A stretch of 64,000 nt of DNA from NCBI RefSeq assembly GCF_032854445.1, contig NC_088304.1:5022001-5086000 (forward strand), given 5' to 3'. A program made the position numbers and the translations under genes. The notes under the pieces are model-generated. The model was given only the letters and a program-made list of their open reading frames with translations, searched no databases and was not told where the DNA came from. The stretch is from Liolophura sinensis. Its lineage: Eukaryota; Mollusca; Polyplacophora; Chitonida; Chitonidae. Below are positions 45,801-54,665 of this stretch, piece after piece; the stretch's first letter is position 1, and each line of letters starts with the position of its first letter.

Positions 45801-46062
45801 CACAATTCAAGGTTGCTGATTAGTACTTATACCTGTGGCGAAGCCATAGCATTTGACAGTCCGTTTAGAAAACTGATACAAAAATATTTCTATACGTACC
45901 TGTGGGCGGGAGATGAACCAAATAAATCCAGCTTTCAGAATGCCCATATTGTATCAGATGAAATCAATACAAGTCAATATTCATAAGTACATAAACCCAG
46001 TGGAATACCTATTACTTCCAGGTTGAAAATGCTAGGTATAACTTACCTGTGTATTGCTGCAT
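30439..46062 (-). CDS. Secreted CUB-CUB-trypsin-MAM-MAM protease (13 exons, complete)
   Basis: Exons in gene order: 46062-46047, 44510-44338, 43228-42994, 42882-42401, 40884-40638, 38567-38384, 37471-37200, 36294-36146, 35045-34883, 34205-34074, 32782-32450, 32005-31892, 30803-30439. All have AG/GT borders and agreeing phases, and the sum is 2865 bases, giving 954 residues plus stop. Domains: signal peptide 1-22; CUB 23-about 139; Thr/Ser/Pro-rich linker to about 260; CUB 262-382; S1 protease about 402-636; MAM 646-793; MAM 801-952. The catalytic triad is visible as H442 (TAAHC), D491 (GDVAL) and S589 (GDSGG). Asp in DSCKGDSGG predicts cleavage after Arg/Lys. The expected activation site is odd: NYY|IFGG, without Arg or Lys. 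Probably an extracellular protease acting on matrix or surface proteins (inference). The start codon rests on one 16-base coding exon. Confidence 0.85.
31068..31205 (+). mobile_element. SINE family A, head-truncated
   Basis: Starts at CTGGCAGCAACCTGCGGATG and runs to the AAATAAATAAAT tail. It lies in the last intron of the protease gene. Confidence 0.8.
31206..31356 (+). mobile_element. SINE family A, second diverged copy in tandem
   Basis: Directly follows the previous copy, starting at CCAACCTGTCCGATGATCAT and ending GATAAATAAGTAAAAAAAAA. It is more diverged than its neighbour. Confidence 0.75.
31892..32005 (-). CDS. Protease gene exon 12: second MAM domain, N-terminal half
   Basis: Acceptor CCTTCAG, donor AACG|GTAACT. 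It encodes [18 protein letters not shown] and [17 protein letters not shown], with the C.F....C.Y...DW pattern of MAM domains. Confidence 0.85.
32450..32782 (-). CDS. Protease gene exon 11: first MAM domain, main part
   Basis: Acceptor ATTCCAG, donor CCAG|GTAAGC. It encodes [30 protein letters not shown], and ends [15 protein letters not shown], the usual closing DNI.I..G.C of a MAM domain. Confidence 0.9.
33285..33350 (+). mobile_element. SINE family A tail, strongly diverged
   Basis: TCATATAAGCAAAATATTCTTAAGTAGGGAGCTAAACGCCAACCAAATT resembles the family tail with many changes. Confidence 0.45.
34074..34205 (-). CDS. Protease gene exon 10: first MAM domain, start
   Basis: Acceptor CACACAG, donor AAGG|GTAAAT. 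It encodes [20 protein letters not shown] and [18 protein letters not shown], the opening C.F....C.Y...W of a MAM domain. Boundaries were set by phase with both neighbours. Confidence 0.8.
34500..34770 (-). repeat. Dispersed repeat R, inverted copy
   Basis: Reverse complement contains the right part and one core unit (TACAGGGTAACACTACTGCA type). A G-rich run, GGGTGGGGTGGGGTGGGG at about 34594-34615, lies inside and could form a G-quadruplex. Confidence 0.65.
34883..35045 (-). CDS. Protease gene exon 9: catalytic serine exon
   Basis: Acceptor GACAG, donor TCTT|GTGAGT. It begins [16 protein letters not shown] and continues [20 protein letters not shown]. It holds catalytic Ser589 and the SWG and GVYT segments that line the S1 pocket. 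Confidence 0.9.
35330..36145. repeat. About 100-bp tandem repeat abutting the exon 8 donor
   Basis: Units such as TTGCCACTATTGCTTTCCTT plus GGGGTTGCCATCACTGCTTT plus CTACGCCACCTTCCTTACGG recur about eight times with indels. The right end runs into the donor of the 36146-36294 exon. On the - strand the first 20-odd intron bases (GTAAGTAATGGTGGGGACAG) align to GCAATAGTGGCAACAG in the units. Confidence 0.85.
36146..36294 (-). CDS. Protease gene exon 8
   Basis: Acceptor ACATAG, donor AAG|GTAAGT. It encodes [38 protein letters not shown]. The MFCAG and DSC segments are standard trypsin-fold landmarks, and the Asp of DSC sits at the base of the S1 pocket. Confidence 0.9.
36405..36555 (-). repeat. 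Dispersed repeat R, two inverted units
   Basis: CCAGCTATCACA...CTCTGGTTTTACTCTCTATGCTGTA appears twice in about 130 bases, the reverse complement of the R core with its ATGGTCACACGTAACCGGTG flank. Confidence 0.65.
36785..37020 (+). repeat. Dispersed repeat R, one core unit plus right part
   Basis: CATACAGCATAGACAGTAAA begins the copy, followed by TTTACCTCAGTTAGGGTTGT and GAATTACTCAAAATCCTGTG, aligned in order with the copy at 26674. Confidence 0.7.
37200..37471 (-). CDS. Protease gene exon 7: catalytic aspartate exon
   Basis: Acceptor TTCGAAG, donor AGTG|GTGAGA. It encodes [36 protein letters not shown] and [20 protein letters not shown]. The Asp of GDVAL is Asp491. This acceptor was chosen over CATTTAG because it also gives a normal spacing after AAHC. 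Confidence 0.85.
38384..38567 (-). CDS. Protease gene exon 6: activation site and catalytic histidine
   Basis: Acceptor CTACACAG, donor GATAT|GTAAGA. It encodes [35 protein letters not shown] and [18 protein letters not shown]. The Cys before the activation site probably tethers the pro-region. Tyr occupies the residue before IFGG where S1 proteases usually have Arg or Lys. Confidence 0.9.
39470..39575 (+). promoter_or_regulatory. Promoter-like block with orphan ATG-donor
   Basis: Within intron 5 of the protease gene, + strand. It contains a 16-bp perfect palindrome, CGAACTGTACAGTTCG (39517-39532), ETS-like TTCCGG and CCGGAA sites, and GAAAGATGGACGCAG|GTAAGTTT, which looks like a short first exon with start codon and donor. 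No downstream + strand exon was recognised. Confidence 0.35.
40638..40884 (-). CDS. Protease gene exon 5: second CUB domain, C-terminal part
   Basis: Acceptor TTTTTCAG, donor TCAG|GTGAGT. It encodes [36 protein letters not shown] and [13 protein letters not shown], the standard CUB core and last strand. Confidence 0.9.
40960..41115 (+). repeat. Dispersed repeat R, right part only
   Basis: Aligns in order to the 26880-27040 part of the three-unit copy: TTAGGGTTTTATTCTAACTG, CACCATAGCTTAAGCAGAAT and CAGACATCACAGGTCTAGAT. Confidence 0.7.
41166..41384 (+). mobile_element. SINE family A with damaged head
   Basis: GGCCCTCAATGGCTCAGTCGATC begins a tRNA-like head that lacks about 50 internal bases. 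Body and AATCAAATAAATAAAT tail are complete. Confidence 0.8.
41425..41780 (+). repeat. Dispersed repeat R, broken copies
   Basis: One core unit at about 41438-41480 (TACAGCATAGAGAGTAAGAC), then a block at 41540-41650 shared with 44690-44790 (CATTCGTATACCAGCCGTCA), then another core unit and flank at 41690-41775. Confidence 0.6.
41800..42215. repeat. 36-bp minisatellite in protease intron 4
   Basis: ACGGCAAGGGCGGGTATGTT plus ATGCATCTTTAGTCTC recurs five times at 42003-42190, with looser TATATGCATCTTTAGTCT units and a G run before it. Confidence 0.85.
42401..42882 (-). CDS. Protease gene exon 4: linker and start of second CUB
   Basis: Acceptor TATTTAG, donor GAG|GTAAGT. About 120 residues rich in Thr, Ser and Pro (for example [16 protein letters not shown]) form a probably O-glycosylated linker. 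Then [20 protein letters not shown] and [14 protein letters not shown] open the second CUB domain. Confidence 0.85.
42994..43228 (-). CDS. Protease gene exon 3: first CUB domain, C-terminal part
   Basis: Acceptor GATTCAG, donor GGAG|GTGAGC. It encodes [32 protein letters not shown] and [19 protein letters not shown], a CUB core with its two paired cysteines. Confidence 0.85.
43735..43845 (-). repeat. Dispersed repeat R fragment
   Basis: GTAAATTGACAAGAGACCGT, GATCATTTGCCAGCTATCAT and CGCTGCTCTGGTTTCACTCG match the reverse complement of the R core and flank. Confidence 0.65.
43954..44218 (+). mobile_element. SINE family A, full length, diverged
   Basis: GGCTCCGTGGCCGAGGTGGTTAG head, GTGAGTTCAAG B box, body and AATCAAATAAATAAATT tail. 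A G run precedes the head. Confidence 0.8.
44338..44510 (-). CDS. Protease gene exon 2: signal peptide end and start of first CUB
   Basis: Acceptor CTGTTGCAG, donor CAG|GTAAGA. It encodes [17 protein letters not shown] and then [20 protein letters not shown] and [12 protein letters not shown]. The hydrophobic stretch ending HA-C fits a cleaved signal peptide. Confidence 0.8.
44610..44800 (-). repeat. Dispersed repeat R-related fragment
   Basis: ACATGAACAGTTTAACTAAA and GGGGTAAATTGACAAGCGGT match the inverted R flank; the following CATTCGTATACCAGACGTCG block recurs at 41550 and, weakly, near 53605. Confidence 0.5.
45502..45665 (+). mobile_element. SINE family A, head-truncated
   Basis: Starts at GGCCGTACGTGGGAAGGTCT and keeps the body to the AATCAAATTAAAA tail. 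It lies in intron 1 of the protease gene. Confidence 0.8.
46047..46062 (-). CDS. Protease gene exon 1: start codon (tentative)
   Basis: ATGCAGCAATACACAG|GTAAGT gives MQQYT plus one base, which joins exon 2 in phase to make [16 protein letters not shown], a good signal peptide. A rival first exon at about 45905-45953 (ATGGGCATTCTGAAAGCTGG, donor CAG|GTACGT) would join out of frame. Confidence 0.55.
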
Positions 46063-46276
46063 GTTGCTGTATCCAGTGGCAGAGGGAAATATGGACCAGG
46101 AATGGAGATCAGTGATGGATAGATGGCGTCAGGACTGATTGGGCATCACATTCGGTAATCCTCAGGGAACACATTCCGCGGCGCTTAAACCCTGCGGAGG
46201 AGGGTTGTCAGTAGTACTTTAGATCAAAGTGCAGTAGTTTTAGTGGATGGGATTTAGATCAGCTGTGTTGTACATG

Positions 46277-46282
46277 TTTATA
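46277..46282 (-). promoter_or_regulatory. Candidate TATA box of the protease gene
   Basis: TATAAA on the - strand, about 215 bases upstream of the proposed start codon. Positional evidence only. Confidence 0.25.
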
Positions 46283-46914
46283 CAGCTTATGCGATAAAGT
46301 ATATGAGGAACGAGTAGCCTGCCTATGACACATCTACTTCAAGAAGTTACATAACCTTCGTCTTCTTCCAAAACACCTGTACATTCTTCTCTCAAGTAGT
46401 GTCACCCGGAAAAACAAGTTTCATTTTGACTCAGTATTTCATCACCTTAGGAGTTATGGCCAAAAAAAAGAAATAATAAAAAAAAAAAAATAAAAAATTC
46501 AGTGATTCACAAGGTTTCAAGGTTTTTCGGGGTTCTTCAGTTTATTTTAACATCACTCTTAAAATGAGGACATACTGAGTCAAAATAAAGCTTTCGTTTT
46601 TCGGAGGGTTTTTTTTTTTTTTTTTTTGTATATTACATGAAATTTATCAGCTTATCTACTGGGTTATTTATGCAGGCTGGAGAGGGTTTATCAATCAGCC
46701 TTTAGGCCGTAAATATCTTATGTAGATAGAGATCTAACGTTAGAATTATACCAACACAGTGCAAACTTTGGGTAAGGTCTACGGGGCGCAAGGTAGCACC
46801 ATAAACATCGATATCGGTGTTTAATTACCTGTATACCAAAGCGTACTCTCCAAACACCACATACTGATGATCTCCACAAGACCCACAGGAGGGGACTAAA
46901 GGTTTACACCTCAT

Positions 46915-47175
46915 CTGTCAGTCTGTCTGTTAGTCTGTCACCGTGTCAGTCAGTCAGTCTGTCCCTCAGTTAGTCCGTTAAGCCGTCATTCTTTAAGTTC
47001 ACCAATCTGCCAGTCCATCAGTGTGTCAGTCAGTCAGTCTGTCAGTGAGTCCGTAAAGACATCATCCTCAAAGTTCACCTATCTGTCAGTCCGTCAGTCT
47101 GTCAGTCAGTGTCATTTTGTTATAGTCTGTCAATCCGTGAGTCAGTTTATTAGATTATCGGTCGGTCAAGAGTCA
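46915..47175. repeat. Degenerate GTCAGTCTGTC tetranucleotide array
   Basis: Mixtures of GTCA, GTCT and GTCC steps, as in GTGTCAGTCAGTCAGTCTGT, in two similar halves (46915-47000 and 47010-47130). Confidence 0.8.
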
Positions 47176-47689
47176 GTTGTACGGATTGTTCATTATTTTG
47201 AATTGAAACTTAGTACAGAGCTTCACCGTGCTCAAGCTTCGGTCCGTTTCTTTCATTTTCGAGAAAACTAGTCATTTTTTACTCTGTTGAATTTGGCATC
47301 GCTTATATTCTGACGGTCATAGACTCATTGAAACCAAGTGCAAATGGAATACAAAAGAACGTATAGAATAAGTATCCCCTGAATTGTCGGAAGGTTTGAA
47401 ACCACGTCAACAATATTTACTTAACAATATTGTTCATGATAAAAACTCTATCAATGACAACAGTAATACAGCCATCCCTTGATTCTCGCGAGTGTGTGAG
47501 TGAATTATTATGAACCGTGGATTTAATCTACATCCAAGTAAATAACTAAATACAAGCTGTGATCTAACAATTTGGAAGCCACTTGGATTATAGTACGATT
47601 ATAGTTCATTCTGTATAGCCTTAACAATGCCGTCAGATGTCAGGTTTGTTTTCTGATGAATTGACGACGAAGGATTGGTAAGGATTGAT

Positions 47690-47815
47690 TGTCTAAGTGG
47701 TGTTGATGATGCTGGCGACGAAGATGAATATGATGTTGATGGTACTTATGATCACGACGACGATGATGTTGTTGATGATGATGATAACGACGACAATGAT
47801 GTGAGGGTGGCGGTA
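47690..47815. repeat. Degenerate GAT/GAC trinucleotide block
   Basis: GATGATGCTGGCGACGAAGA, GACGACGATGATGTTGTTGA and similar steps. One frame would be Asp-rich, but there are stops and no splice support. Confidence 0.7.
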
Positions 47816-47979
47816 TGATGACGACGATGACCTTAGACGAGCGTATTAAGGAAGCCTACATAACCATGGTATCATGCAACTACCTCGTTGTACACAAAAG
47901 AAGGTATGCATTGAGATCTAATATGCACAATGAGAACATGTGAGATCATAAAATCAGCGTTTCATAAAGTAAAACCTAC

Positions 47980-48235
47980 CATTTTTCTGCCGTTGCGTAT
48001 CAGCTGCAGGCATGCGATCACATATATATCTAGCATCGGGCGTGACGCTAATACGTGATGACACGTACGTGTCAGCGTAAATATCTGTAACGCTAGGGTG
48101 GACCTGCCTATACAGACTCGGTGTAGGCACCCACTCACCGCGCCACTGGCCCCTATCCCCCAACCCCTTCGCCTTGGTACCTTCTATGTACATGTATACG
48201 CATACCACCACAGCAAAGTTCACCAGATTTGACAT
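47980..48235 (-). CDS. Orphan first-exon-like ORF with signal peptide
   Basis: ATG at 48235 starts a frame with a hydrophobic N-terminus (MSNLVNFAVVVCVYMYIEG), then WVPTPSLYRQVHPSVTDIYA, and ends at AATG|GTAGGT, a good donor, after 85 codons plus one base. No homology is recognised. The exit phase would also fit exon 2 of the protease gene, so it could be an alternative first exon, or the start of another gene, or chance. Confidence 0.3.
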
Positions 48236-48954
48236 AATTGGGTTATTAGATAAACAGTCAGTCTGTATATTGCGAAAGCCATAATAAATGGAGGAAATAA
48301 CCTGACACTCAAACTTGACCTGTAACTTGTCATGGTGAAGCGATGTTCAGTTCAGCACCATCCTTTAGACAAAAGCCTGGAAAACCGTCAATGTCCACCA
48401 CAAAAAACGGTCATAACTTTGTTGAAAAGGAATGAAATAGTCCGAAAGTCATTTTTCTGGATAGTGTAAGGATAGTGAAGCCGTGTACCAAGTTTTAATT
48501 TTATATAATAAAGCATTTTGAAAACAGCTAAGAGAATTGATCCAGTTCAAAAATGGACAATTAAAAAACGGCCACGGCTGGTGCCAAGTTTCAGTTCAAT
48601 GTAATGAACAGTTTTAACAAAAAAAAAGTCCAGATGTGACCGACTGACGGATTGACAAACCTATATCTCTCTCCCCCCCCCCCCCATTCCCAAACCAATG
48701 CCATGCTGGCAGACATACCCGGTGAACTAGGATCTGCGCTCAGTAAACACGCCATTGATATTTGTCCTCGTCTGAAATATCAGAGGTAATCAGGGTGTGG
48801 CACGGCCGTAAACAATTGTCTGAGATTTACCCTACTTCAATGGTTACTAGGTATCACATATACCCCGTTGGTTTTACTTACATGTACACAGCTTTATGTG
48901 AGTTACAGGGTGCTTTTTGTCTCAGGTTTCTAGGAATCTGATTAAAAAAAGACT

Positions 48955-49200
48955 ACAACATAGAGAATAAAAAGCAGAGCAGTGACAACAGTGTGATAAC
49001 AAATGGTCACACGTAACCGGCAACATACCACATCTATTCGATTTACCTCAGTTAGGGTATTATTCTGTTACCAGAGAAATCCGGTCTTTTTGTCAGTTTG
49101 CCTCAGAATTTTATACAAACTGATCATATACAAGTGATTATAAACAGTAGCAAATTACACCTTCCCCACTCAGCATAATGGCATAAACAGGGTTGGGTAA
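48955..49200 (+). repeat. Dispersed repeat R copy
   Basis: One core unit (ACAACATAGAGAATAAAAAG) followed by AATGGTCACACGTAACCGGC and TTTACCTCAGTTAGGG. The right part is partly duplicated. Confidence 0.65.
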
Positions 49201-51512
49201 AATATGTGCAGATATGTACTTTTAATTCTGCAGAGTTACGTTTCTGTTCGCATTTGAACAGAGTGGTTCAAGTAGGCTTCTGTTGGAAAGAAAACAAGTT
49301 TATGTCCATACACTAAGTCGGCTCATTTGATAAACCACATTGGTTGAAAAACTGCTGACTGTATACGTGAGTATAATCATAAACATTGGTATACGCTACG
49401 TGTATAGGTTATAGGCTGGCTATATATGTATAGGCTAGTTCTCCGAAACCTATAAAAGAACTAACTTCTTACCTTTCAAAAGTCATATGCACCGAGGCGA
49501 ATCTGGAGATATTTTTGTCTAACACCTGCATGTATACAATTCGTTTTCGTGTTTTTTTTAATGTGCCTATGTTCTGTACCTTTCAAAACATGCGCTTGGG
49601 CGCCGGTGCGGTTTTAAATGTAGACGGCTCGCATGCGATATAGATACACATACATGGCATCATGCAGGGGTCAAAGGCAAAATAGTACGTCGGTGATATT
49701 TGTGCGACAATTATCCCTATCCGTATATGTTAATTCTGTACGAGGTCTTGAAATGGTAGCTTAATTCGCCCAAAGTCTTTGAAAGAAACACCAAACATAA
49801 ACCGTGGAGATCTCTTTTACCACAAACATAAAATGTACTGTGCCAATGAAACGTATACCCCTTTGTATAATTTATCGTACACTGAAAACAAAATCTTCCT
49901 TTCAGTCCGTTACCTGAGGGATGATGTATGGCATCTAACGGATTTATCACTAACTATAATTTTGATTAGTATTATTTTAAACCTGTAAAGGCAAACGTTT
50001 TCTTAACTTGTCTATACGTATGCGTCTTAAATCTTGCTCTCAGCCCGGCTTATTATTTTTCACTAAATCATTGTTTTGAAATGTACCATTTTCCCTTTGT
50101 GCTCATGTAACCGTTGTTTCCCCTGTGCTGTTATTTCAGCATGCCAGTCTGAGTCGCAATATTAGTGCCACATAACCATATTACTGTATAGGTCTCTGTT
50201 AGCCAGTGTGTCCAGTAAATGGGATGGACATATGTCTTCTGTATAAAGAATGCTGATATCTAATGTCCACAACAATGTTTACAGTCAGTACACACGTGTA
50301 AAAGATAACCTACTTCACATACCTGAGTTCTGCACCTGTATCGAGCTCTGACTTTGAAAGCAAGCGAACCAGTATTCTACAGGTATGTACTCTTAACAGG
50401 ATTTGTCAGGATTTGCTCGACTGATGACGGCCACCAATTCTAGACCCCTAATTCACTGCACCCGGTTATTGAAGTCAGGAGGCGTGCGCGCCTGAGGGTG
50501 GGGTGGGGGTGGGGGGTAACATATCTTCTGATGGTGTACATCTTCGAGCAGAAGCTGTATAAATCCACATGACAAGCCCTATCCTTGCCAGGTACAGACT
50601 TTATAATAGGTTATATGCATCTTGCATGCGCTTAGGACCTTCTCCATGACCAAACCTTCATTTGCTCACATCATATCAGAATTAGAACTAGGCACCATGT
50701 CTTTGTTAATAATGAAATTATTCAACGTAACTGGAGACAAATTATGCGGTTTCTTGGTCATCAGATGCCAGCATAGTTTATGCATTAAAAATGTGCATAA
50801 TGTTTTTTTTTCTTAAATAAACAATTTTTTTTCTCTTCAAAACAGACTTCACACTCTGACAATTACAAGAGCACAGGTCGGGAATTTACGGTATAAAGGA
50901 ATAAAGAAGATTGACGCCTTCAGCCAGCTGCACAACGATATCTGACCACTGACCCCTGAGCCTTGACCTTGGCTTGACCAGTTGTGGCATGTTCATCAGA
51001 CGGATTCGAGAGACAACGAGCCTGGCGAAGGAGATTTGTTATGATCGCGAGATGTAAGCAACAAATGTCTGTATTATAGAGTGCATTAAATGCGTGAGTG
51101 GAGGAGGTGTTGGGGTAGGGTTACGGAGAGAATGGGAGAGAAGCACAACTACCTAGGGCCCCAAAGGCTCTTATGGTCTATTGACGGTCCTTTAGGATCC
51201 CCCAAGATCTGCTTATCTCGGACGACCATGCATAAAACTCTTTAGAGAAGTCTGTAAAACCGTTTTATCATACTTATGGGTGTAGCGGTTTTCAGGCGTT
51301 CATTCTCTGGGGAAAAAACTTTCGTCACCTGGATGGCTTTCCTTAATTCTTAATTAAACTTTTTCTTAGTTCTTTGCGATGCGTTGAAGATCCAGCAGCA
51401 TATATGATGTGCAGGATAACAAGTTTGAACAGAAATATTTGTTTTTGATAGCTCATGTTAAATATCTTCGTCTACTTTGAATTTGTGACGTTGTAAAAGC
51501 AAACATAAACTA

Positions 51513-51801
51513 AACACTAAAAAAATTAATCTGTTAATTTTAACAGAAAATATGTTGTCAAGGTGATGACAGAGTGCATTTTGCTGTTGGAACAAATTAT
51601 TCTGTTAAGTATAACACACATTAAAACTCCATTAATTCAACATAAATAGTTTACAACACTAACAGGATATTGTGTTGAATATGACACAGTATTGTGTTGA
51701 ATATGACACAGCATTGTGTTGATATAACAGAACCCATTCTACCATCTCTCAGACAACAGATTTAAAATTGTTAAAATTAACAGATTAAGTTTTGAGTGTA
51801 C
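51513..51801. mobile_element. About 290-bp MITE with terminal inverted repeats
   Basis: Left end CACTAAAAAAATTAATCTGT continuing TAATTTTAA is matched at the right by the reverse complement, CACTCAAAACTTAATCTGTTAATTTTAA. The interior has TGTTGAATATGACACAGTAT repeats and no open frame. Confidence 0.75.
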
Positions 51802-53139
51802 AGAAAGTGTTGTTCAGTATTCTCTCGGGGGATAGAACTATAAATAAATCAAGTGCAAAGTTGTCTTACCACCAACATTACTACAACTACCACCCCACCC
51901 TAGTTCCCCGCGCCAATAATTTGGTACTGAGTATTCAAAAAAGAAAATGCACTGCTGAAATAAGGAATTTATAAAGGCATAACATACTCTATTATCGGTC
52001 AAAGGTAAGGAAAACATTAAAATGAAGTTTGTGTCAGATGATAGATTATTGAAAACTGTCCAGGAAGATATTTGGATTTTTTTTTCAGTTTGTTTAACCT
52101 AGTAAAATGCATTTGGATATTTTATTCTATATGGTGGCATTTTTTTCTGACCACAGTGACGTCACATAAGGTTTTTACTACTTAATGCACGTTAAACTGT
52201 TACATTTCATCATTCAAAATGCATATCAATATAGATCTAGGAACGCATTCGCTGATTTCACCTTGAAACGAATTATTTCAGGCAAAAAGTATAGATGTGA
52301 CGCAACTGATTTCTGCTGGGTCAGAGCAGCACACCATAAAATCTGATCTTTTAACACCATTTTACTCGGTTAGAAACATTCTGAAAAAAATAAAACCACC
52401 TATTTTCCCTCACAGTTTTTAAGGATTTTTCATCTGATTTATAATCCATTTTACAGTGGTCTTTGCCTTTAAGACATGCGAGAAACTATGAGGGAAGATT
52501 TTTTTTCTTTGTTGAGATTAGACCTACTGCACAACTGCTGTATATAAGAGTATGGGTGTACTAGGACAATTTTGGTTAGTTCACCTATTAGGTGCTAGAA
52601 TCACCAGCAATTCACGGCCATTGTTTGTCATTCTCGTGTATATGAACGTGTCAAATAGTATATATCTGCCTGTAGAACCGTTTCATGTTACTCTGTCATC
52701 CATGACGGTAATCTTTCAGGCACGGGAATGTGCAAAGTCACCAGGATGTGTCCCTAGTCCTGCATAGTAGTAAGGTAAACCAATGTGTAAAGAATTTTCT
52801 CATGCTCAGCCCGTCGATATAGCGGTCCGTGACGGCAAGGACTGAGTCTGAGGTTGTATATATAGGGCTTCTTAAAGATTATTCTCAAATGTTTGTAACC
52901 AGTGACTCGTTACATGGATGTATTATTCGAAACCAAAAATACTTCAGTCCTTGCGAAAACCATTTAGGCCTATAATGATTTTTAAAAAATTGTATAATTA
53001 TAGAACGTAGGAAAAATTCACCGTGCATATGGAACTGGTACGAAGACTCCTTATACAGAGATTCCACTTATGTCGCCTTAAGGCCAAAATAAAGTATTGA
53101 AAATTACACACAAATACAAAGATTCAAATAAGTTAATGC

Positions 53140-53237
53140 ATTCTATTTATTTACTTATTTATTTGATTTTTTACGCCGTATTTGTTGTTGGGAGGTAGAA
53201 CCCGAGAGAAACCCAATACCATCCACCCATTGTTGGC
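53140..53237 (-). mobile_element. SINE family A, rearranged partial copy
   Basis: TTTATTTGATTTTTTACGCC joins directly to GGGAGGTAGAACCCGAGAGA, with the middle missing. It lies directly left of a more complete copy. Confidence 0.65.
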
Positions 53238-53492
53238 AGGTACTTATTTATTTTTTTATTTGATTGGGGTTTTACGCTATTCTCAAGAATATTTCACTTA
53301 TATGACGGCGGCCAGCATTATGGTGGGAGGAAACCGGGCAGATCCCGGGGGAAACCCACGACCATCCGCAGGTTGCTGCAAGGCCTTCCCACGTGCGGCC
53401 GGAGAGGAAGCCAGCATGAGCTGGACTTGAACTCACAGCATTGGTGACTCATGGGTCATTATGCTGCGCTAGCCAACTGAGCCAAGGAGGCC
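53238..53492 (-). mobile_element. SINE family A, near full length
   Basis: Tail, body and head are all present on the - strand, ending in CTAGCCAACTGAGCCAAGGAGGCCCC, the reverse complement of the A-box region. A short deletion removes the CGACCG segment near the B box. Confidence 0.85.
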
Positions 53493-53829
53493 CCTGAAGT
53501 CTATTACAAGGAAACGCTAACGATATAAACTGTGATGAAGGTTGAAGTCTATTACATCAGAGAAACGCCAACGTTTTAAGCTGTGGTGTAATGTGGAATC
53601 AATCATGTATATACTAGCCGTCAATCAAAACGGACTTTCCGGGTGAACACAAACTATCGAAGAACTGAGAAAGGTAATAAGGCAAGAATTTAGAACGGGT
53701 TCACGCAAAGGGACACAGTCAACAGTTTTTAATGATGACGAAAAGACGGAGGGAATAATTCTAGGCGAAAGAATTAAATTAGTATCAGTTTCGTAGACCA
53801 TGTTAGTATATAAGTTGTGGTTAATCAGT

Positions 53830-53831
<2 letters not shown>

Positions 53832-53876
<45 letters not shown>
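53832..53876. repeat. (CA)n microsatellite
   Basis: About 20 CA dinucleotides with one leading ACATACA variation, followed by ATATATATAT. Confidence 0.95.
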
Positions 53877-53878
<2 letters not shown>

Positions 53879-53887
53879 TATATATAT

Positions 53888-54665
53888 AACGGCTGTTGAA
53901 GATCTGGATAAAGACTGATGAAGACCTGGATAAAGGCTGTTGAAGATCTGGATATAGGCTGGTGAAGATCTGGATAATGACTGTTGAAGATCCGGGTAAA
54001 GACAGATGAAGATCTGGATAAAGGCTGATGAAGATCTGGATAGTGATTGTTGAAGATCCGGATAAAGACTGATGAAGATCTGGATAAAGACTGATGAAGA
54101 TCTGGATAGAGGCTGGTGAAGATCTAGATAAAGGCTGGTGAAGATCCGGATAATGACTGTTGAAGATCCGGATAAAGACAGATGAAGATCTGGATAAAGG
54201 CTGATGAAGATCTGGATATAGGCTGATGAAGATCTGGATATAGGCTGGTGAAGATCTGGATAAAGGCTGATGAAGATCTGGATAATGACTGTTGAAGATC
54301 CGGATAAAGACAGATGAAGATCTGGATAAAGGCTGATGAAGATCTGGATATAGGCTGATGAAGATCTGGATAAAGCCTGCTGAAGATCCGTGAAAGACTG
54401 TTGAAGATCCGGATAAAGACGGATGGAGATCTGGATAAAGACTGATGAAGATCTGGATAGAGGCTGGTGAAGATCTGGATAAAGGCTGGTGAAGATCCGG
54501 ATAATGACCGTTGAAGATCCGGATAAAGACGGATGAAGATCTGGATAAAGACGGATGAAGATCTGGATAAAGCCTGATGAAGATCTGGATATAGGCTGAT
54601 GAAGATCTGGATAAAGCCTGCTGAAGATCTGTGAAAGACTGTTGAAGATCCGGATAAAGGCTGAT
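53888..54665. repeat. 22-bp minisatellite, about 35 copies
   Basis: GATGAAGATCTGGATAAAGGCT with GACTG/GGCTG and CCGG/CTGG variants at a steady 22-bp period. All three - strand frames are open for long stretches, which is a repeat artefact. Confidence 0.95.

Noticed and set aside
47690-47815. Asp-rich acidic protein segment
   Set aside because: It is a degenerate GAT/GAC repeat with stops and no splice sites.
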